Below, in pieces: positions 38,776 through 49,610 of a stretch of DNA of 64,000 nucleotides. Position 1 is the stretch's first letter. Each line of letters starts with the position of its first letter. The DNA is taken from the NCBI GenBank assembly GCA_005503335.1, contig SCMQ01000004.1, positions 69,501-133,500 on the forward strand, read 5' to 3'. The notes beneath the pieces were generated by a model. That model worked only from the letters and a program-made list of their open reading frames with translations. It ran no database searches and had not been told where the DNA came from. The stretch comes from Comamonadaceae bacterium 2FH (GTDB lineage Bacteria > Pseudomonadota > Gammaproteobacteria > Burkholderiales > Burkholderiaceae_C). The translations under genes and the position numbers were made by a program.

Positions 38776-40992
38776 ATGACCGCACGCACCCAAGTCCACC
38801 GACTGCAAGTCGCCACCAACCTCTACCGCTTCGTCGAAGACCAGGTGCTGCCCGGCACCGGTGTGGACAGCGCACGCTTCTGGCAGGGCTTCGACGCCAT
38901 CGTGGCCGACCTGGCGCCCAAGAACATCGCCCTGCTGGCCGAGCGCGACCGCCTGCAGGCCGAGCTCGACGCCTGGCACAGCGCCCACCCGGGTCCGGTC
39001 ACCGACATGCCGGCCTACCGCGCCTTCCTGGAGAAGATCGGCTACCTGGTGCCGCAGCCGGCCCAGGTTCAGACCACCACCGCCAACGTGGATGCCGAGC
39101 TCGCCACCCAGGCCGGCCCGCAGCTGGTGGTGCCAATCACGAACGCGCGCTACGCGCTGAACGCCGCCAACGCGCGCTGGGGCTCGCTCTACGATGCGCT
39201 GTACGGCACCGACGCCATCCCCGAGAGCGGCGGCGCCGAGAAGGGCAAGGGCTACAACCCGGCGCGCGGCGCCAAGGTGATAGCGTTCGCGCGCAATGTG
39301 CTCGACCAGGCCGCGCCGCTGGCCAGCGGCTCGCACCAGGACGCCACCGGCTATGCCGTGCAGGGCGGCCAGCTCGTCGTCACGCTCAAGAACGGCAGCA
39401 CCACGGGCCTGCAGGACCCCGCCCAGTTCGTCGGCTACCTGGGCGGGACGGCGGCCCCGTCGTCCGTGCTGCTGCGCCGGCACGGCAACCACCTCGAGAT
39501 CCGGATCGACCGCAGCACCCCGATCGGCGCCAGCGACTTGGCCGGCGTCAGCGACCTGGTGCTCGAGGCCGCGCTGTCCACCATCCTGGACCTGGAAGAC
39601 TCGGTGGCCGCGGTGGACGCCGAGGACAAGGTGCTGGGCTACAGCAACTGGCTGGGCATCAACAAGGGCAAGCTGACCGAGACCTTCGAGAAGGGCGGCA
39701 AGCAGCTCACGCGCGGCCTCAACCCCGACCGCGTCTTCACCGCGCCGGGCGGCGGCGAGCTGCGCCTGCACGGCCGCTCGCTGATGTTCGTGCGCAACGT
39801 GGGCCACCTGATGACCAACCCGGCCATCCTCTACACCGCGGCCGACGGCTCGGTGAAGGAGATCCCCGAGGGCATCATGGACGCCGTGGTCACCACCACG
39901 ATCGCGCTGCACGACCTGCAGGGCCATGGCGCCCTGCCCGACGGCACGGGCCTGCGCAACTCGCGCACCGGCAGCGTCTACATCGTCAAGCCCAAGATGC
40001 ACGGCCCGGCCGAGGTCGGCTTCGCCAGCGAGCTGTTCGGCCGCGTCGAGCAGCTGCTGGGCCTGCCGGACAGCACCGTCAAGCTGGGCATCATGGACGA
40101 GGAGCGCCGCACCAGCGTCAACCTCAAGGCCTGCATCGCCGCCGCCGCCAGCCGCGTGGCCTTCATCAACACCGGCTTCCTGGACCGCACCGGGGACGAG
40201 ATGCACACCGCCATGCTGGCCGGCCCGATGATCCGCAAGGGCGACATGAAGACCAGCGCCTGGATCCAGGCCTACGAGAAGAGCAACGTGCTGGTCGGCC
40301 TGTCCTGCGGCCTCGCTGGCCGGGCCCAGATCGGCAAGGGCATGTGGGCCGCGCCGGACCTGATGGCCGCGATGCTGGAGCAGAAGGTCGGCCATCCCAG
40401 GGCCGGCGCCAACACCGCCTGGGTGCCGAACCCGACCGGCGCGACGCTGCATGCCCTGCACTACCTGCAGATCAACGTGGCCCAGGTGCAGCAGGAGTTG
40501 GAGAAGATCGACGCCGAGGCCGAGCGCGAGACCCTGCTGACCGGCCTGCTGACCGTGCCCGTGGCCTCCGCGCCGAACTGGAGCGAGGCCGAGAGGCAGC
40601 AGGAGCTGGACAACAACATCCAGGGCATCCTGGGCTATGTGGTGCGCTGGATCGACGCCGGCGTGGGCTGCTCCAAGGTGCCCGACATCAACGACGTCGG
40701 CCTGATGGAAGACCGCGCCACGCTGCGCATCTCCAGCCAGCATGTGGCCAACTGGCTGCACCACGGCGTGGTCAGCGAGGCCCAGGTGCGCGCCACCTAC
40801 GAGCGCATGGCGGCCAAGGTGGACGGCCAGAACGCCGGCGACCCCGGCTACAAGTCCCTGGTGGCCAACCCGCAAGGCGCCGCCTTCCAGGCCGCGCTGG
40901 ACCTGGTGTTCAAGGGCAAGGCCCAGCCCTCGGGCTACACCGAGCCGCTGCTGCACGCCTGGCGCCTCAAGGTCAAGGCCGGCGCGGCCTGA
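38776..40992 (+). CDS. glcB: Malate synthase G
   Basis: The 738-residue single-chain enzyme condenses glyoxylate with acetyl-CoA to malate; the family has about 720-740 residues. Segments include [37 protein letters not shown] with the catalytic acid region, [16 protein letters not shown]-like [18 protein letters not shown] and [17 protein letters not shown]. The ATG follows a 145-bp leader with an AT-rich promoter-like stretch. A terminator follows. It serves glyoxylate from glycolate or purine breakdown. Confidence 0.97.
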   Translation: MTARTQVHRLQVATNLYRFVEDQVLPGTGVDSARFWQGFDAIVADLAPKNIALLAERDRLQAELDAWHSAHPGPVTDMPAYRAFLEKIGYLVPQPAQVQTTTANVDAELATQAGPQLVVPITNARYALNAANARWGSLYDALYGTDAIPESGGAEKGKGYNPARGAKVIAFARNVLDQAAPLASGSHQDATGYAVQGGQLVVTLKNGSTTGLQDPAQFVGYLGGTAAPSSVLLRRHGNHLEIRIDRSTPIGASDLAGVSDLVLEAALSTILDLEDSVAAVDAEDKVLGYSNWLGINKGKLTETFEKGGKQLTRGLNPDRVFTAPGGGELRLHGRSLMFVRNVGHLMTNPAILYTAADGSVKEIPEGIMDAVVTTTIALHDLQGHGALPDGTGLRNSRTGSVYIVKPKMHGPAEVGFASELFGRVEQLLGLPDSTVKLGIMDEERRTSVNLKACIAAAASRVAFINTGFLDRTGDEMHTAMLAGPMIRKGDMKTSAWIQAYEKSNVLVGLSCGLAGRAQIGKGMWAAPDLMAAMLEQKVGHPRAGANTAWVPNPTGATLHALHYLQINVAQVQQELEKIDAEAERETLLTGLLTVPVASAPNWSEAERQQELDNNIQGILGYVVRWIDAGVGCSKVPDINDVGLMEDRATLRISSQHVANWLHHGVVSEAQVRATYERMAAKVDGQNAGDPGYKSLVANPQGAAFQAALDLVFKGKAQPSGYTEPLLHAWRLKVKAGAA

Positions 40993-41018
40993 ATCCCGGC
41001 CCCGCGCTGACGCAGGCA

Positions 41019-41045
41019 ACGGCACCTTCGGGTGCCGTTTTTTTA
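41019..41045 (+). terminator. Rho-independent terminator after glcB
   Basis: ACGGCACC and GGTGCCGT pair around TTCG and are followed by seven T residues, 27 bp after the glcB stop. A UUCG tetraloop stem with a U-tract is a textbook intrinsic terminator. Confidence 0.93.
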
Positions 41046-41079
41046 TGATGTGGACGAACAGCCCGAAGGAGACAAGCCC

Positions 41080-42078
41080 ATGAGCCCATTCAAGGCCTAC
41101 CTGATCGAGCAGGACCCGCAAAGCGGCCAGGTCGCCGGCCGCCTGAGCATGCTGGACCCTGCCCAGCTCGACGCCGGCGCGGTGACGATACGCGTGCACT
41201 ACTCGAGCATCAACTACAAGGACGCGCTGGCCGCCACCGGGGCGGGCAAGATCATCCGCCGCTTTCCCTGCGTGGGCGGCATCGACCTGGCCGGCGAGGT
41301 GGTCGAGAGCGCCGACCCGCGCTTTGCGCCCGGCGACCCGGTGATCGCCACCAGCTTCGACATCGGCGTGGCCCACCATGGCGGCTACGCCGAGTACGCG
41401 CGCCTGCCGGCCGGCTGGGTGCTGCCCCTGCCGGCGGGCCTCAGCCTGTTCGAGGCCATGGCACTGGGCACGGCCGGCTTCACCGCGGCGCTGGCCATAC
41501 AGCGCATGGAGGACAACGGCCTCGCGCCGGAGCGCGGCCCGGTGGTCGTCACCGGCGCGACGGGCGGGGTCGGCGGGCTGGCCATAGACATGCTGGCCGG
41601 CGCGGGCTACCAGGTCGCGGCCCTGACCGGCAAGGCCGAGGAGGCCGACTACCTGCGCGGTCTCGGCGCGGCCGAGGTGCGCCTGCGCTCGGAGATCGCT
41701 TTCGACAAGCTGCGCCCGCTCGAAGCCGGTCAATGGGCCGGGGCCGTGGACAACGTGGGCGGCCAGGTGCTGCACTGGCTGCTGGCGACCATGAAGCAGG
41801 CCGGCACCGTGGCCAGCATAGGCAATGCGGCCAGCCACGAGCTGCACACCACGGTGTTCCCTTTCATCCTGCGCGGCGTCAGCCTGCTCGGCGTGGATTC
41901 CGGCTACATGGGCTTTCCCACGCGCCAGCGCGTCTGGGACCGCCTGGCCAGCGACCTCAGGCCGCGCCACCTGGCGGCGATGACGCGCCAGATCGACTTC
42001 GACGCCCTGCCCGGCGCCTTCGAGGATTTCGTGCAGGGTCGCGTCAGGGGCCGCACCGTGGTCAGGATTGGGGGCTGA
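41080..42078 (+). CDS. MDR-family quinone oxidoreductase/acryloyl-CoA reductase (YhdH/YhfP type)
   Basis: The 332-residue zinc-free medium-chain reductase begins MSPFKAYLIEQ and has VHYSSINYKDALAATG, the Rossmann loop VTGATGGVGGLAIDMLAGAG and DNVGGQVLHWLL. E. coli YhdH (AcuI) reduces acryloyl-CoA with NADPH; related enzymes reduce other enoyl-CoAs. The start follows GAAGGAGA and lies after the glcB terminator, so an upstream in-frame start at 41032 inside the terminator is rejected. Confidence 0.88.
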   Translation: MSPFKAYLIEQDPQSGQVAGRLSMLDPAQLDAGAVTIRVHYSSINYKDALAATGAGKIIRRFPCVGGIDLAGEVVESADPRFAPGDPVIATSFDIGVAHHGGYAEYARLPAGWVLPLPAGLSLFEAMALGTAGFTAALAIQRMEDNGLAPERGPVVVTGATGGVGGLAIDMLAGAGYQVAALTGKAEEADYLRGLGAAEVRLRSEIAFDKLRPLEAGQWAGAVDNVGGQVLHWLLATMKQAGTVASIGNAASHELHTTVFPFILRGVSLLGVDSGYMGFPTRQRVWDRLASDLRPRHLAAMTRQIDFDALPGAFEDFVQGRVRGRTVVRIGG

Positions 42079-42148
42079 GCAGACGCGCCCGCCCCGCGGC
42101 GGGGTCAGCGAGAATCAAGGCCGCCATTCACAACCGCACCCTGCCTCG

Positions 42149-44611
42149 ATGATGCCGTCCACAGCCCCGCGCAAGCCCAGATCGAAATCGAAAGCGAAAG
42201 CCTCCCAGCCGCCCGAACCCCGCCTCTCGCGCACACGCCGCCCGCCCGAACTCGAGGTCGCCGACTGGCAAACCGCGCTGCGCCGCCAATTCGGCAGCGA
42301 ACAGCCATTCGGCCTGGAGAACCTGGGACAGGAGCCGGTGTACTCGGACTTCCGTGTGCACAACCCCGCGAGCGGCACGCACTACCGCGTGGCCATCCGC
42401 GGCCAAGCCCCGGGCCAGAACTTCTGCACCTGCCCCGACTACGCCACCAACGACCTGGGCACCTGCAAGCACATCGAGTTCACCCTCGCCAAGCTGCGCG
42501 GCCGGCGCGGCGGCAAGGCGGCGCTGGCACGCGGATTCGAGTCCGTGTACAGCGAGATCTGGCTCGACTACACGCAGGCACGCCAGCTGCGCTTTCGCGC
42601 CGGCACGGGCTGCCCGCCCGTCCTGCAAAACGAGGCCGCAAGACTGTTCGACGCCGCTGCGGGCGGTGCGCTTGCGCGCCACAGGCTCGATGGTCTGGAG
42701 CAGCTGATGCGGACCGCCCAGGCTTGCGGCCACGAGCTGCGCTGCCACGACGACGTCTGGCAGTTCGTCGCCCAGCTGCGCGACGGCGAGCGCCGCCAGG
42801 CGGCCCTGCTGGAGGCCTACCCCAAGGGCATCCGGGACCAGGCGCTCGCCCGGCTCTTGAAAGTCAAGCTCTACCCCTACCAGGCCGAGGGCGCGCTGTT
42901 CGCCGCGCGTGCCGGCCGCTCGCTGATCGGCGACGAGATGGGCCTGGGCAAGACCATCCAGGCCATCGCCGCGGCCGAGCTGTTCGCGCGCCACTTCGGC
43001 GTGCAGCGCGTGCTGGTGGTGTGCCCGACCTCGCTCAAGCACCAGTGGAAAAGCGAGTTCGCACGCTTCACCGAGCGCCAGGCGCAGGTGATCCACGGCC
43101 TGCGCGCGCAGCGCCAGCTGCAATACCGCGAAGAGGCCTTCTGCAAGATCATCCACTACGAAAGCCTGGCGCGCGATGCGGACCTGATCGCCGACTGGGC
43201 ACCGGACCTCGTGATTGCCGACGAGGCGCAGCGCATCAAGAACTGGAACACCATCGCCGCGCGTGCCCTCAAGCGCATCGCCAGCCCCTATGCCTTGGTG
43301 CTGACCGGCACGCCGCTGGAAAACCGGCTGGAGGAGCTGATCTCTATCGTGCAGTTCGTCGACCAGCACCGGCTCGGGCCCACCTGGCGCCTGCTCGACG
43401 AGCACCAGCTGCGCGACGAGGCCGGGCGCGTGATCGGCTACCGCGCGCTGGACCGCATCGGCCAGACCCTGGCGCCGGTAATGCTGCGCCGACGCAAGGC
43501 CGAGGTGCTGGCGCAGCTGCCCGAGCGGGTCGACAACCGCATCTTCGTGCCGCTGACACCTGAGCAGCGCGTACACCACGACGAGAACGGCGCCATCGTC
43601 ACGCGCATCGTCTCGCGCTGGCGCAAGACCGGCTACCTGTCGGACGCCGACCAGCGCCGCCTGCAGTGCGCCTTGCAGAACATGCGCATGGCCTGCAACA
43701 GCACCTGGCTGCTCGACCACGAGACCGACCATGGCCACAAGGTCGACGAGCTGGTGACCTTGCTCGACGAGCTGCTCGAAGACCCGGCGGCCAAGGTGGT
43801 GGTGTTCAGCCAGTGGCTGGGCACGCATGAGCTGATCGCGCGCCGCCTGGTGCAGCGCGGCTGGGGCCATGTGCTGTTCAGCGGCAGCGTGCCGGGCGAG
43901 CAGCGCGGCGCCTTGGTGGAAAAGTTCCACGAGGATCCGGATTGCCGCCTCTTCCTGTCCACCGATGCGGGCGGGGTGGGGCTGAACCTGCAGCACGCGG
44001 CGGCCGTGGTGGTCAACATGGACCTGCCCTGGAACCCGGCCGTGCTGGAGCAGCGCATAGGCCGCGTGCACCGCATGGGCCAGTCGCGCGGCGTGCAGGT
44101 GGTCAACTTCGTCGGCCAGGGCAGCATCGAGGAGGGCATGCTGTCGGTGCTGGCCTTCAAGAAATCCTTGTTCGCGGGCGTGCTCGATGGTGGCGAGCGC
44201 GAGGTGTTCCTGCAGGGCACGCGCCTGTCCAAGTTCATGGAAAGCGTGGAGCAGGTGGCCGGCGCCATGGGCGAGGACGAAGCGGATGTGATCGCAGAGC
44301 CGATTGCACCCGGCGTCGCACAGAGCCATGCCCTCGGCGAACCCGAAGCTTCAGCCAGCCCCAGCGAAGCGAGCGCGGCACCCGTCGCCGAGCCTGGCAG
44401 CCCCACTGATGCCGCCGACCCCTGGGCCGCCGTCCTCGAAGCCGGCGCGGCGCTGCTGCAGGGCTTGGCGGCGGCTCGTGGCGCCGCTGGCGCGGCACCG
44501 ATAGCCATCGAGCGCGACCCCGTCACCGGCCAGGCAAGCATGCGCCTGCCGCTGCCCGAGCCGGCCGTGCTGCAACGGCTGGCCAAGGCCTTCGAGCCCT
44601 GGCTGCGGTAG
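42149..44611 (+). CDS. SNF2-family helicase with N-terminal SWIM zinc finger
   Basis: The 820-residue protein has a basic N-terminus, a SWIM zinc motif CTCPDYATNDLGTCKHIEF near residues 92-110, then SNF2 helicase motifs I (DEMGLGKTIQAIAA near 265), II (IADEAQRIKN, DEAQ box) and VI (RIGRVHRMGQSRG near 640). The last 140 residues are Ala/Pro/Glu-rich and poorly structured. Bacterial SNF2-SWIM proteins are linked to RNA polymerase recycling or DNA repair; no partner gene is adjacent. ATGATG offers two starts. Confidence 0.9.
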   Translation: MMPSTAPRKPRSKSKAKASQPPEPRLSRTRRPPELEVADWQTALRRQFGSEQPFGLENLGQEPVYSDFRVHNPASGTHYRVAIRGQAPGQNFCTCPDYATNDLGTCKHIEFTLAKLRGRRGGKAALARGFESVYSEIWLDYTQARQLRFRAGTGCPPVLQNEAARLFDAAAGGALARHRLDGLEQLMRTAQACGHELRCHDDVWQFVAQLRDGERRQAALLEAYPKGIRDQALARLLKVKLYPYQAEGALFAARAGRSLIGDEMGLGKTIQAIAAAELFARHFGVQRVLVVCPTSLKHQWKSEFARFTERQAQVIHGLRAQRQLQYREEAFCKIIHYESLARDADLIADWAPDLVIADEAQRIKNWNTIAARALKRIASPYALVLTGTPLENRLEELISIVQFVDQHRLGPTWRLLDEHQLRDEAGRVIGYRALDRIGQTLAPVMLRRRKAEVLAQLPERVDNRIFVPLTPEQRVHHDENGAIVTRIVSRWRKTGYLSDADQRRLQCALQNMRMACNSTWLLDHETDHGHKVDELVTLLDELLEDPAAKVVVFSQWLGTHELIARRLVQRGWGHVLFSGSVPGEQRGALVEKFHEDPDCRLFLSTDAGGVGLNLQHAAAVVVNMDLPWNPAVLEQRIGRVHRMGQSRGVQVVNFVGQGSIEEGMLSVLAFKKSLFAGVLDGGEREVFLQGTRLSKFMESVEQVAGAMGEDEADVIAEPIAPGVAQSHALGEPEASASPSEASAAPVAEPGSPTDAADPWAAVLEAGAALLQGLAAARGAAGAAPIAIERDPVTGQASMRLPLPEPAVLQRLAKAFEPWLR

Positions 44612-44627
44612 CCTCGCCGGCCTGGCC

Positions 44628-44975
44628 TTACGCCGCCTTCAGCAGGAAATCCACATGCACCGCGTCATACGGAAACTCGATCTTTCCGTCAGCGGTCTTG
44701 TCCAACACGCCGCAGGCCAGCAGGGCGTGCACATCACCATGCACCGCCTTCACATCGCGCCCCACCCGGCGGGCGGCTTCGCGAAGGGTAACGGGGCCGG
44801 CGCCGCTCAGGGCCTGGATCAAATCGAAGCGCTTGCCGCCCAGGGTGCGCATGAGCGCCTGCGCGGAGGAAAAACTGTATCGCGGTCCTACCTGCGCCTG
44901 TCCTGTTTCCATGGCTCGGGCGGCTTCAGCCAGGCTCTCGGTCAGAGAACAAACGTCAATCGTCAGCGTGTTCAT
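44628..44975 (-). CDS. HTH antitoxin of TumA/HVO_A0114 type
   Basis: The 115-residue protein has a winged helix (FDLIQALSGAGPVTLREAAR, RVGRDVKAVHGDVHALLACG) followed by VDKT-like GVLDKTADGKIEFPYDAVHV. It fits the putative DNA-binding family that pairs with DUF6516/TumE toxins. It overlaps the toxin gene by 20 bp; GAGGTAC inside the toxin gene serves as its ribosome binding site. It would neutralise the toxin and bind the operator at 45262-45289. Confidence 0.82.
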   Translation of the reverse strand: MNTLTIDVCSLTESLAEAARAMETGQAQVGPRYSFSSAQALMRTLGGKRFDLIQALSGAGPVTLREAARRVGRDVKAVHGDVHALLACGVLDKTADGKIEFPYDAVHVDFLLKAA

Positions 44976-45252
44976 GGTTGTACCTCTGGATATCACCGAA
45001 AAAATCGGCCATCAGTTGGCGCGGGGAGCTGAATGCATAGTCGGTTTCGATCTGTCCCAGGTGCCGGTGATCGCCCTTGCCGGCTTCGTTGTCATACCTG
45101 AGCACACAGACACCGTCCACCACATAAGCGAGCCGGTATTTGAAGCGGTGCACACTGCCCTTCAGCGGCACCGGCAGTTGCCAGATCACCAGTTCGGCAA
45201 ATGCAAAGGCATGGACTTCAATACGCTGCCGGACCAGTAGCCGCGCTTTCAT
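44956..45252 (-). CDS. Toxin of TumE type (DUF6516)
   Basis: The 98-residue product begins MKARLLVRQRIEVHAFAFAE and has HRFKYRLAYVVDGVCVLRYD, NEAGKGDHRHLGQIE and ends with DIQRYNHEHADD, the DUF6516 pattern. The conserved YDNE...GDHRH block is the likely functional site. It is the first gene of the pair. I chose the ATG at 45252; a TTG at 45288 lies within the -35/operator and is rejected. A -10-like CAAAAT ends 7 nt before the ATG, so the mRNA may be leaderless. Confidence 0.82.
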   Translation of the reverse strand: MKARLLVRQRIEVHAFAFAELVIWQLPVPLKGSVHRFKYRLAYVVDGVCVLRYDNEAGKGDHRHLGQIETDYAFSSPRQLMADFFGDIQRYNHEHADD

Positions 45253-45259
45253 GTTGGAG

Positions 45260-45289
45260 ATTTTGACAACACTTTGAACGGTTGTCAAA
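45260..45289 (-). promoter_or_regulatory. Promoter-operator of the TumE/TumA-type operon
   Basis: A consensus -35 TTGACA (45283-45288) is followed after 17 bp by CAAAAT (45260-45265). A perfect 9-bp inverted repeat, TTTGACAAC and GTTGTCAAA with a 10-bp centre, spans 45262-45289 and covers both elements. This is the layout of an autoregulated toxin-antitoxin promoter. Confidence 0.75.
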
Positions 45290-45322
45290 GGCAGCCGTCC
45301 CGGTCCGCCCGGGCCGGGGCGC

Positions 45323-46396
45323 TCAGGCGTGCCGCCGCCACCAGCCGAACAGCGGGTTCACGAGCAGCAGCACCGCCACCAGGCGGCAGACCTGGAAGGC
45401 CGTGACCACGGGCACGCCGAGTTGCAGCACCTTGGCCGTGATCGCCATCTCGGCGATGCCGCCCGGCGCGCTGGCCAGGATCATGGTCGCCGGGTGCAGG
45501 CCAGTGGCCCAGGCCAGCAGGCCGGCCAGGCCCGCGCACAGCAACAGCATGAACACCGTGCCCAAGGCCACCGAGAGCAGCCAGCGCGGCGCCGTGTGCA
45601 GGAACTCGGCCGTGAAGCGCACGCCCAGGCTCACGCCGATCACCAGCTGGGCGGCATTGGACAGCCAGGTCGGGATAGGCGAGAGCTGCAGGCCGGCCAT
45701 GGCGAGGCCCATGGACACGGCCAGCGCGCCCATGAACCAGGGGTTGGCGCGGCCCAGGCGCTGCGCCAACCAGGCGCCCGCGCCGGTGGCCAGCGCCAGC
45801 CAGAGCAGGCCCGGCCATTGCGCGCTGCGCGGGCCGGGCGGCGTCATGTCCAGGGCCTGCAGCCCCCAGTGGCTGCGCGCCCACTGCATGGCGAAGGGGA
45901 TGGCCAGCACCACGACCACCAGCCTCATGCTGTGCGCCGCCGCCACCAGGTCGGTGCGCGCGCCCTGGCGCTCGGCCAGCAGGGTCATCTCCGAGGCGCC
46001 GCCGATGGCGCCGGCGAAATAGGTCGTCGCGCGCATGGCCGGCGCCGCGACCTCGGGCATGGTCGGCGCGTGCAGGCGTTCCAGCCACAGGCCGAACAGG
46101 GCACCCAGGCCCAGGGCCCAGACCACGCCCAGCGCGATGGCCCACCACAGCCCCGCCACCAGGGCCGTGACCTGCGGCGTGAAATACAGGCCCAGGGCAG
46201 CGCCTATGACCCACTGGCCGCCGTTGCGCAGCGCGCCCGAGCTCAGGGTCGGCAGGCCGGCCATGGAGGCGAAGGCGGTGGCCAGCAGAGGGCCGATCAT
46301 CCAGGGGATGGGCGTCTTGAGCCAGACACAGAGCTGGGCCGCCGCCAGGGCCAGCCCCAGCGTGGCCAGCACGCGGACAGCAGTTTGAAATCGCAT
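45323..46396 (-). CDS. AbrB-family membrane protein (AmoA-like, PF05145)
   Basis: The 357-residue protein has about ten hydrophobic helices in two internal repeats, each with a P-W-M-I/F-M-G motif: KTPIPWMIGPLLATAF near residue 28 and NPWFMGALAVSMGLA near 220, and YFAGAIGGASEMTLLAERQG and ILASAPGGIAEMAITAKVLQ. E. coli AbrB is unrelated to the Bacillus regulator; related proteins are linked to ammonia-monooxygenase regions but the transported substrate is unknown. It is divergent from the ChaN-like gene. Confidence 0.85.
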   Translation of the reverse strand: MRFQTAVRVLATLGLALAAAQLCVWLKTPIPWMIGPLLATAFASMAGLPTLSSGALRNGGQWVIGAALGLYFTPQVTALVAGLWWAIALGVVWALGLGALFGLWLERLHAPTMPEVAAPAMRATTYFAGAIGGASEMTLLAERQGARTDLVAAAHSMRLVVVVLAIPFAMQWARSHWGLQALDMTPPGPRSAQWPGLLWLALATGAGAWLAQRLGRANPWFMGALAVSMGLAMAGLQLSPIPTWLSNAAQLVIGVSLGVRFTAEFLHTAPRWLLSVALGTVFMLLLCAGLAGLLAWATGLHPATMILASAPGGIAEMAITAKVLQLGVPVVTAFQVCRLVAVLLLVNPLFGWWRRHA

Positions 46397-46430
46397 GAAC
46401 GGGAATCGGGAGTGCACGTAGTATCGCGGC

Positions 46431-47267
46431 ATGCCCTGTCGATTCGCTGTCACCGCCCTGCTCGCCTCGGCCATGTTGCTGGGCGGCTGCCGCTCGTTGA
46501 CGACGCCGGCCCTCGCGGCCGGCGAAGACCAGCGCCTGGCCGGCTTGCGGCCAGTCGATCTGCTGCTGTTCGGCGAGCAGCACGACGCGCCCGAGCATGC
46601 GAGCTTGCAGCACCGGCTGGTCGACAAGCTGGCCGCGCGCGGCGCCCTGGCGGGGCTGGTGCTGGAGATGGCCGAGCAGGGCCGCAGCACGGCCGGCCTG
46701 CCGCCCGCGGCCGACGAGGACCAGGTGCGTGCCGCGCTGGCCTGGCAGGACGCGGCCTGGCCCTGGGCGCGCTATGGCCCGGTGGTGATGGCCGCGGTGC
46801 GCGCCGGCGTGCCGGTGCTGGGCGCCAACCTGCCGCGCGCGCAGATGGGCGCGGCGGCGCAGGACGCCGCGCTCGAGGCGCGGCTCGACGCGGCGGGCCT
46901 GACCCGCCTGCAGGCGCTGATCCGCGACGGCCATTGCGGCCTGCTGCCCGAGCCGCGCATCGCGCCCATGCTACGCGTGCAGATCGCGCGCGACCAGGCC
47001 ATGGCGGACACCCTGACCCGGGCGCGCAGCTCCGGCCGCAGCGTGCTGCTGATCGCCGGCAGCGTCCATGTGCGGCGCGACCTCGGTGTGCCGCGCCACC
47101 TGCCCAGCACGGCCTCGCTGCAGATCGTGCTGGCCCGCTCCGGCGGCGCCGAGCTGGCGCCAGCCGAGATCGGACTCGCCGATGGCGACCTGCTCTGGCC
47201 CACGCCGGCCCTGCCGCCGGGCGACCCCTGCGCGGGGCTGCGCGAGCGCCTGCCGCCCCGCCCCTGA
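46431..47267 (+). CDS. ChaN-family haem/iron-binding lipoprotein
   Basis: The 278-residue protein has an N-terminal lipoprotein-like signal (ALLASAMLLGGCRSL, Cys near 20) and the ChaN core LLLFGEQHDAPEHASLQHRL and LVLEMAEQGRS, with SVLLIAGSVHVRRDLGVP near residue 205. ChaN of Campylobacter binds two haems; the family is linked to iron uptake. Here it is monocistronic. Confidence 0.85.
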   Translation: MPCRFAVTALLASAMLLGGCRSLTTPALAAGEDQRLAGLRPVDLLLFGEQHDAPEHASLQHRLVDKLAARGALAGLVLEMAEQGRSTAGLPPAADEDQVRAALAWQDAAWPWARYGPVVMAAVRAGVPVLGANLPRAQMGAAAQDAALEARLDAAGLTRLQALIRDGHCGLLPEPRIAPMLRVQIARDQAMADTLTRARSSGRSVLLIAGSVHVRRDLGVPRHLPSTASLQIVLARSGGAELAPAEIGLADGDLLWPTPALPPGDPCAGLRERLPPRP

Positions 47268-47279
47268 GCGAGGCTGCGC

Positions 47280-48614
<1,335 letters not shown>

Positions 48615-48726
48615 GCGCTTGTCTCCTCAGCTGCCGAACGCGGCCAGGGGCTCATTCTGGCACCGAAGCCGGGCCGCCGCAGCCCCGGCGCCGGGCGCCC
48701 GGCCGTCCTGCGACAATTCGAGGCTT

Positions 48727-49575
48727 ATGAACCACGCCTACATCCTGAACCTGTCCTGCCCGGACCGCCCCGGCATCGTGCACGCGGTCTCGGGCTTCCT
48801 GCTGGAGCGCGGCGGCAACATCGAGGAAGCCGCGCAGTACAACGACCACGACACCGGCCTGTTCTTCATGCGCGTGCAGTTCGCCTGCGACCAGGTCGCG
48901 CCCGAGGAGCTGCGGGCGCAGCTGCGGCAGTTCGCCGAGCCCTTCCAGATGGCCTGGCACCTGCACGCCACCACCGAGCCCATGCGCACCGTGATCATGG
49001 TCAGCAAGGAAGGGCATTGCCTGAACGACCTGCTGTTCCGCTGGAAGAGCGGCCTGCTGCCGCTTCATATTGCCGCCATCGTCAGCAACCACCGCGACTT
49101 CTACCAGCTCGCGGCCAGCTACAACGTGCCCTTCCACCACATCCCGGTGACGGCCCAGGCCAAGGCCCAGGCCGAGGCCCGGCAGTACGAGATCATCGAG
49201 GCCGAGGGGGCCGAGCTGGTGGTGCTGGCGCGCTACATGCAGATCCTGTCGGACGAGCTGTGCCGCAAGCTCGCCGGCCGCGCGATCAACATCCACCACA
49301 GCTTCCTGCCCAGCTTCAAGGGCGCCAAGCCCTACTACCAGGCGCACGACCGCGGCGTGAAGCTGATCGGCGCCACCGCCCACTACGTGACGGCCGACCT
49401 CGACGAGGGCCCCATCATCGAGCAGGACGTGGCGCGCGTGGACCACACGCACACGGTGGAGGACCTCACCACCGTGGGCCGCGACACCGAGAGCCAGGTG
49501 CTGGCGCGCGCCGTCAAGTGGCACAGCGAGCACCGCGTGCTGCTGAACGGGCACCGCACGGTAGTGTTCCGCTAA
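48727..49575 (+). CDS. purU: Formyltetrahydrofolate deformylase
   Basis: The 282-residue enzyme has an N-terminal ACT domain (ILNLSCPDRPGIVHAVSGFL) and a formyl-transfer domain with the catalytic triad in NIHHSFLPSFKGAKPY (Asn, His) and ATAHYVTADLDEGPII (Asp). It releases formate from 10-formyl-THF to balance the folate pool. It is followed 35 bp later by a GcvA-like LysR gene. Confidence 0.95.
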   Translation: MNHAYILNLSCPDRPGIVHAVSGFLLERGGNIEEAAQYNDHDTGLFFMRVQFACDQVAPEELRAQLRQFAEPFQMAWHLHATTEPMRTVIMVSKEGHCLNDLLFRWKSGLLPLHIAAIVSNHRDFYQLAASYNVPFHHIPVTAQAKAQAEARQYEIIEAEGAELVVLARYMQILSDELCRKLAGRAINIHHSFLPSFKGAKPYYQAHDRGVKLIGATAHYVTADLDEGPIIEQDVARVDHTHTVEDLTTVGRDTESQVLARAVKWHSEHRVLLNGHRTVVFR

Positions 49576-49610
49576 CCCCCTGCCCCGAAAGCGTCACGCG
49601 AGACTCAGAC

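Noticed and set aside
41032-41079. Upstream start giving the MDR reductase 16 extra residues
   Set aside because: The codons lie inside the U-tract and loop of the glcB terminator; GAAGGAGA with a normal spacing precedes the ATG at 41080.
38755-41970. A 1071-codon open frame on the minus strand opposite glcB and the MDR reductase
   Set aside because: Composition is dominated by Gly, His, Gln, Ala and Val; it runs through a terminator and two clear genes. It is a shadow caused by high GC.
45253-45288. TTG start extending the TumE-type toxin by 12 residues
   Set aside because: The TTG is part of the -35 element and operator; the family starts at the Met-Lys-Ala at 45252.
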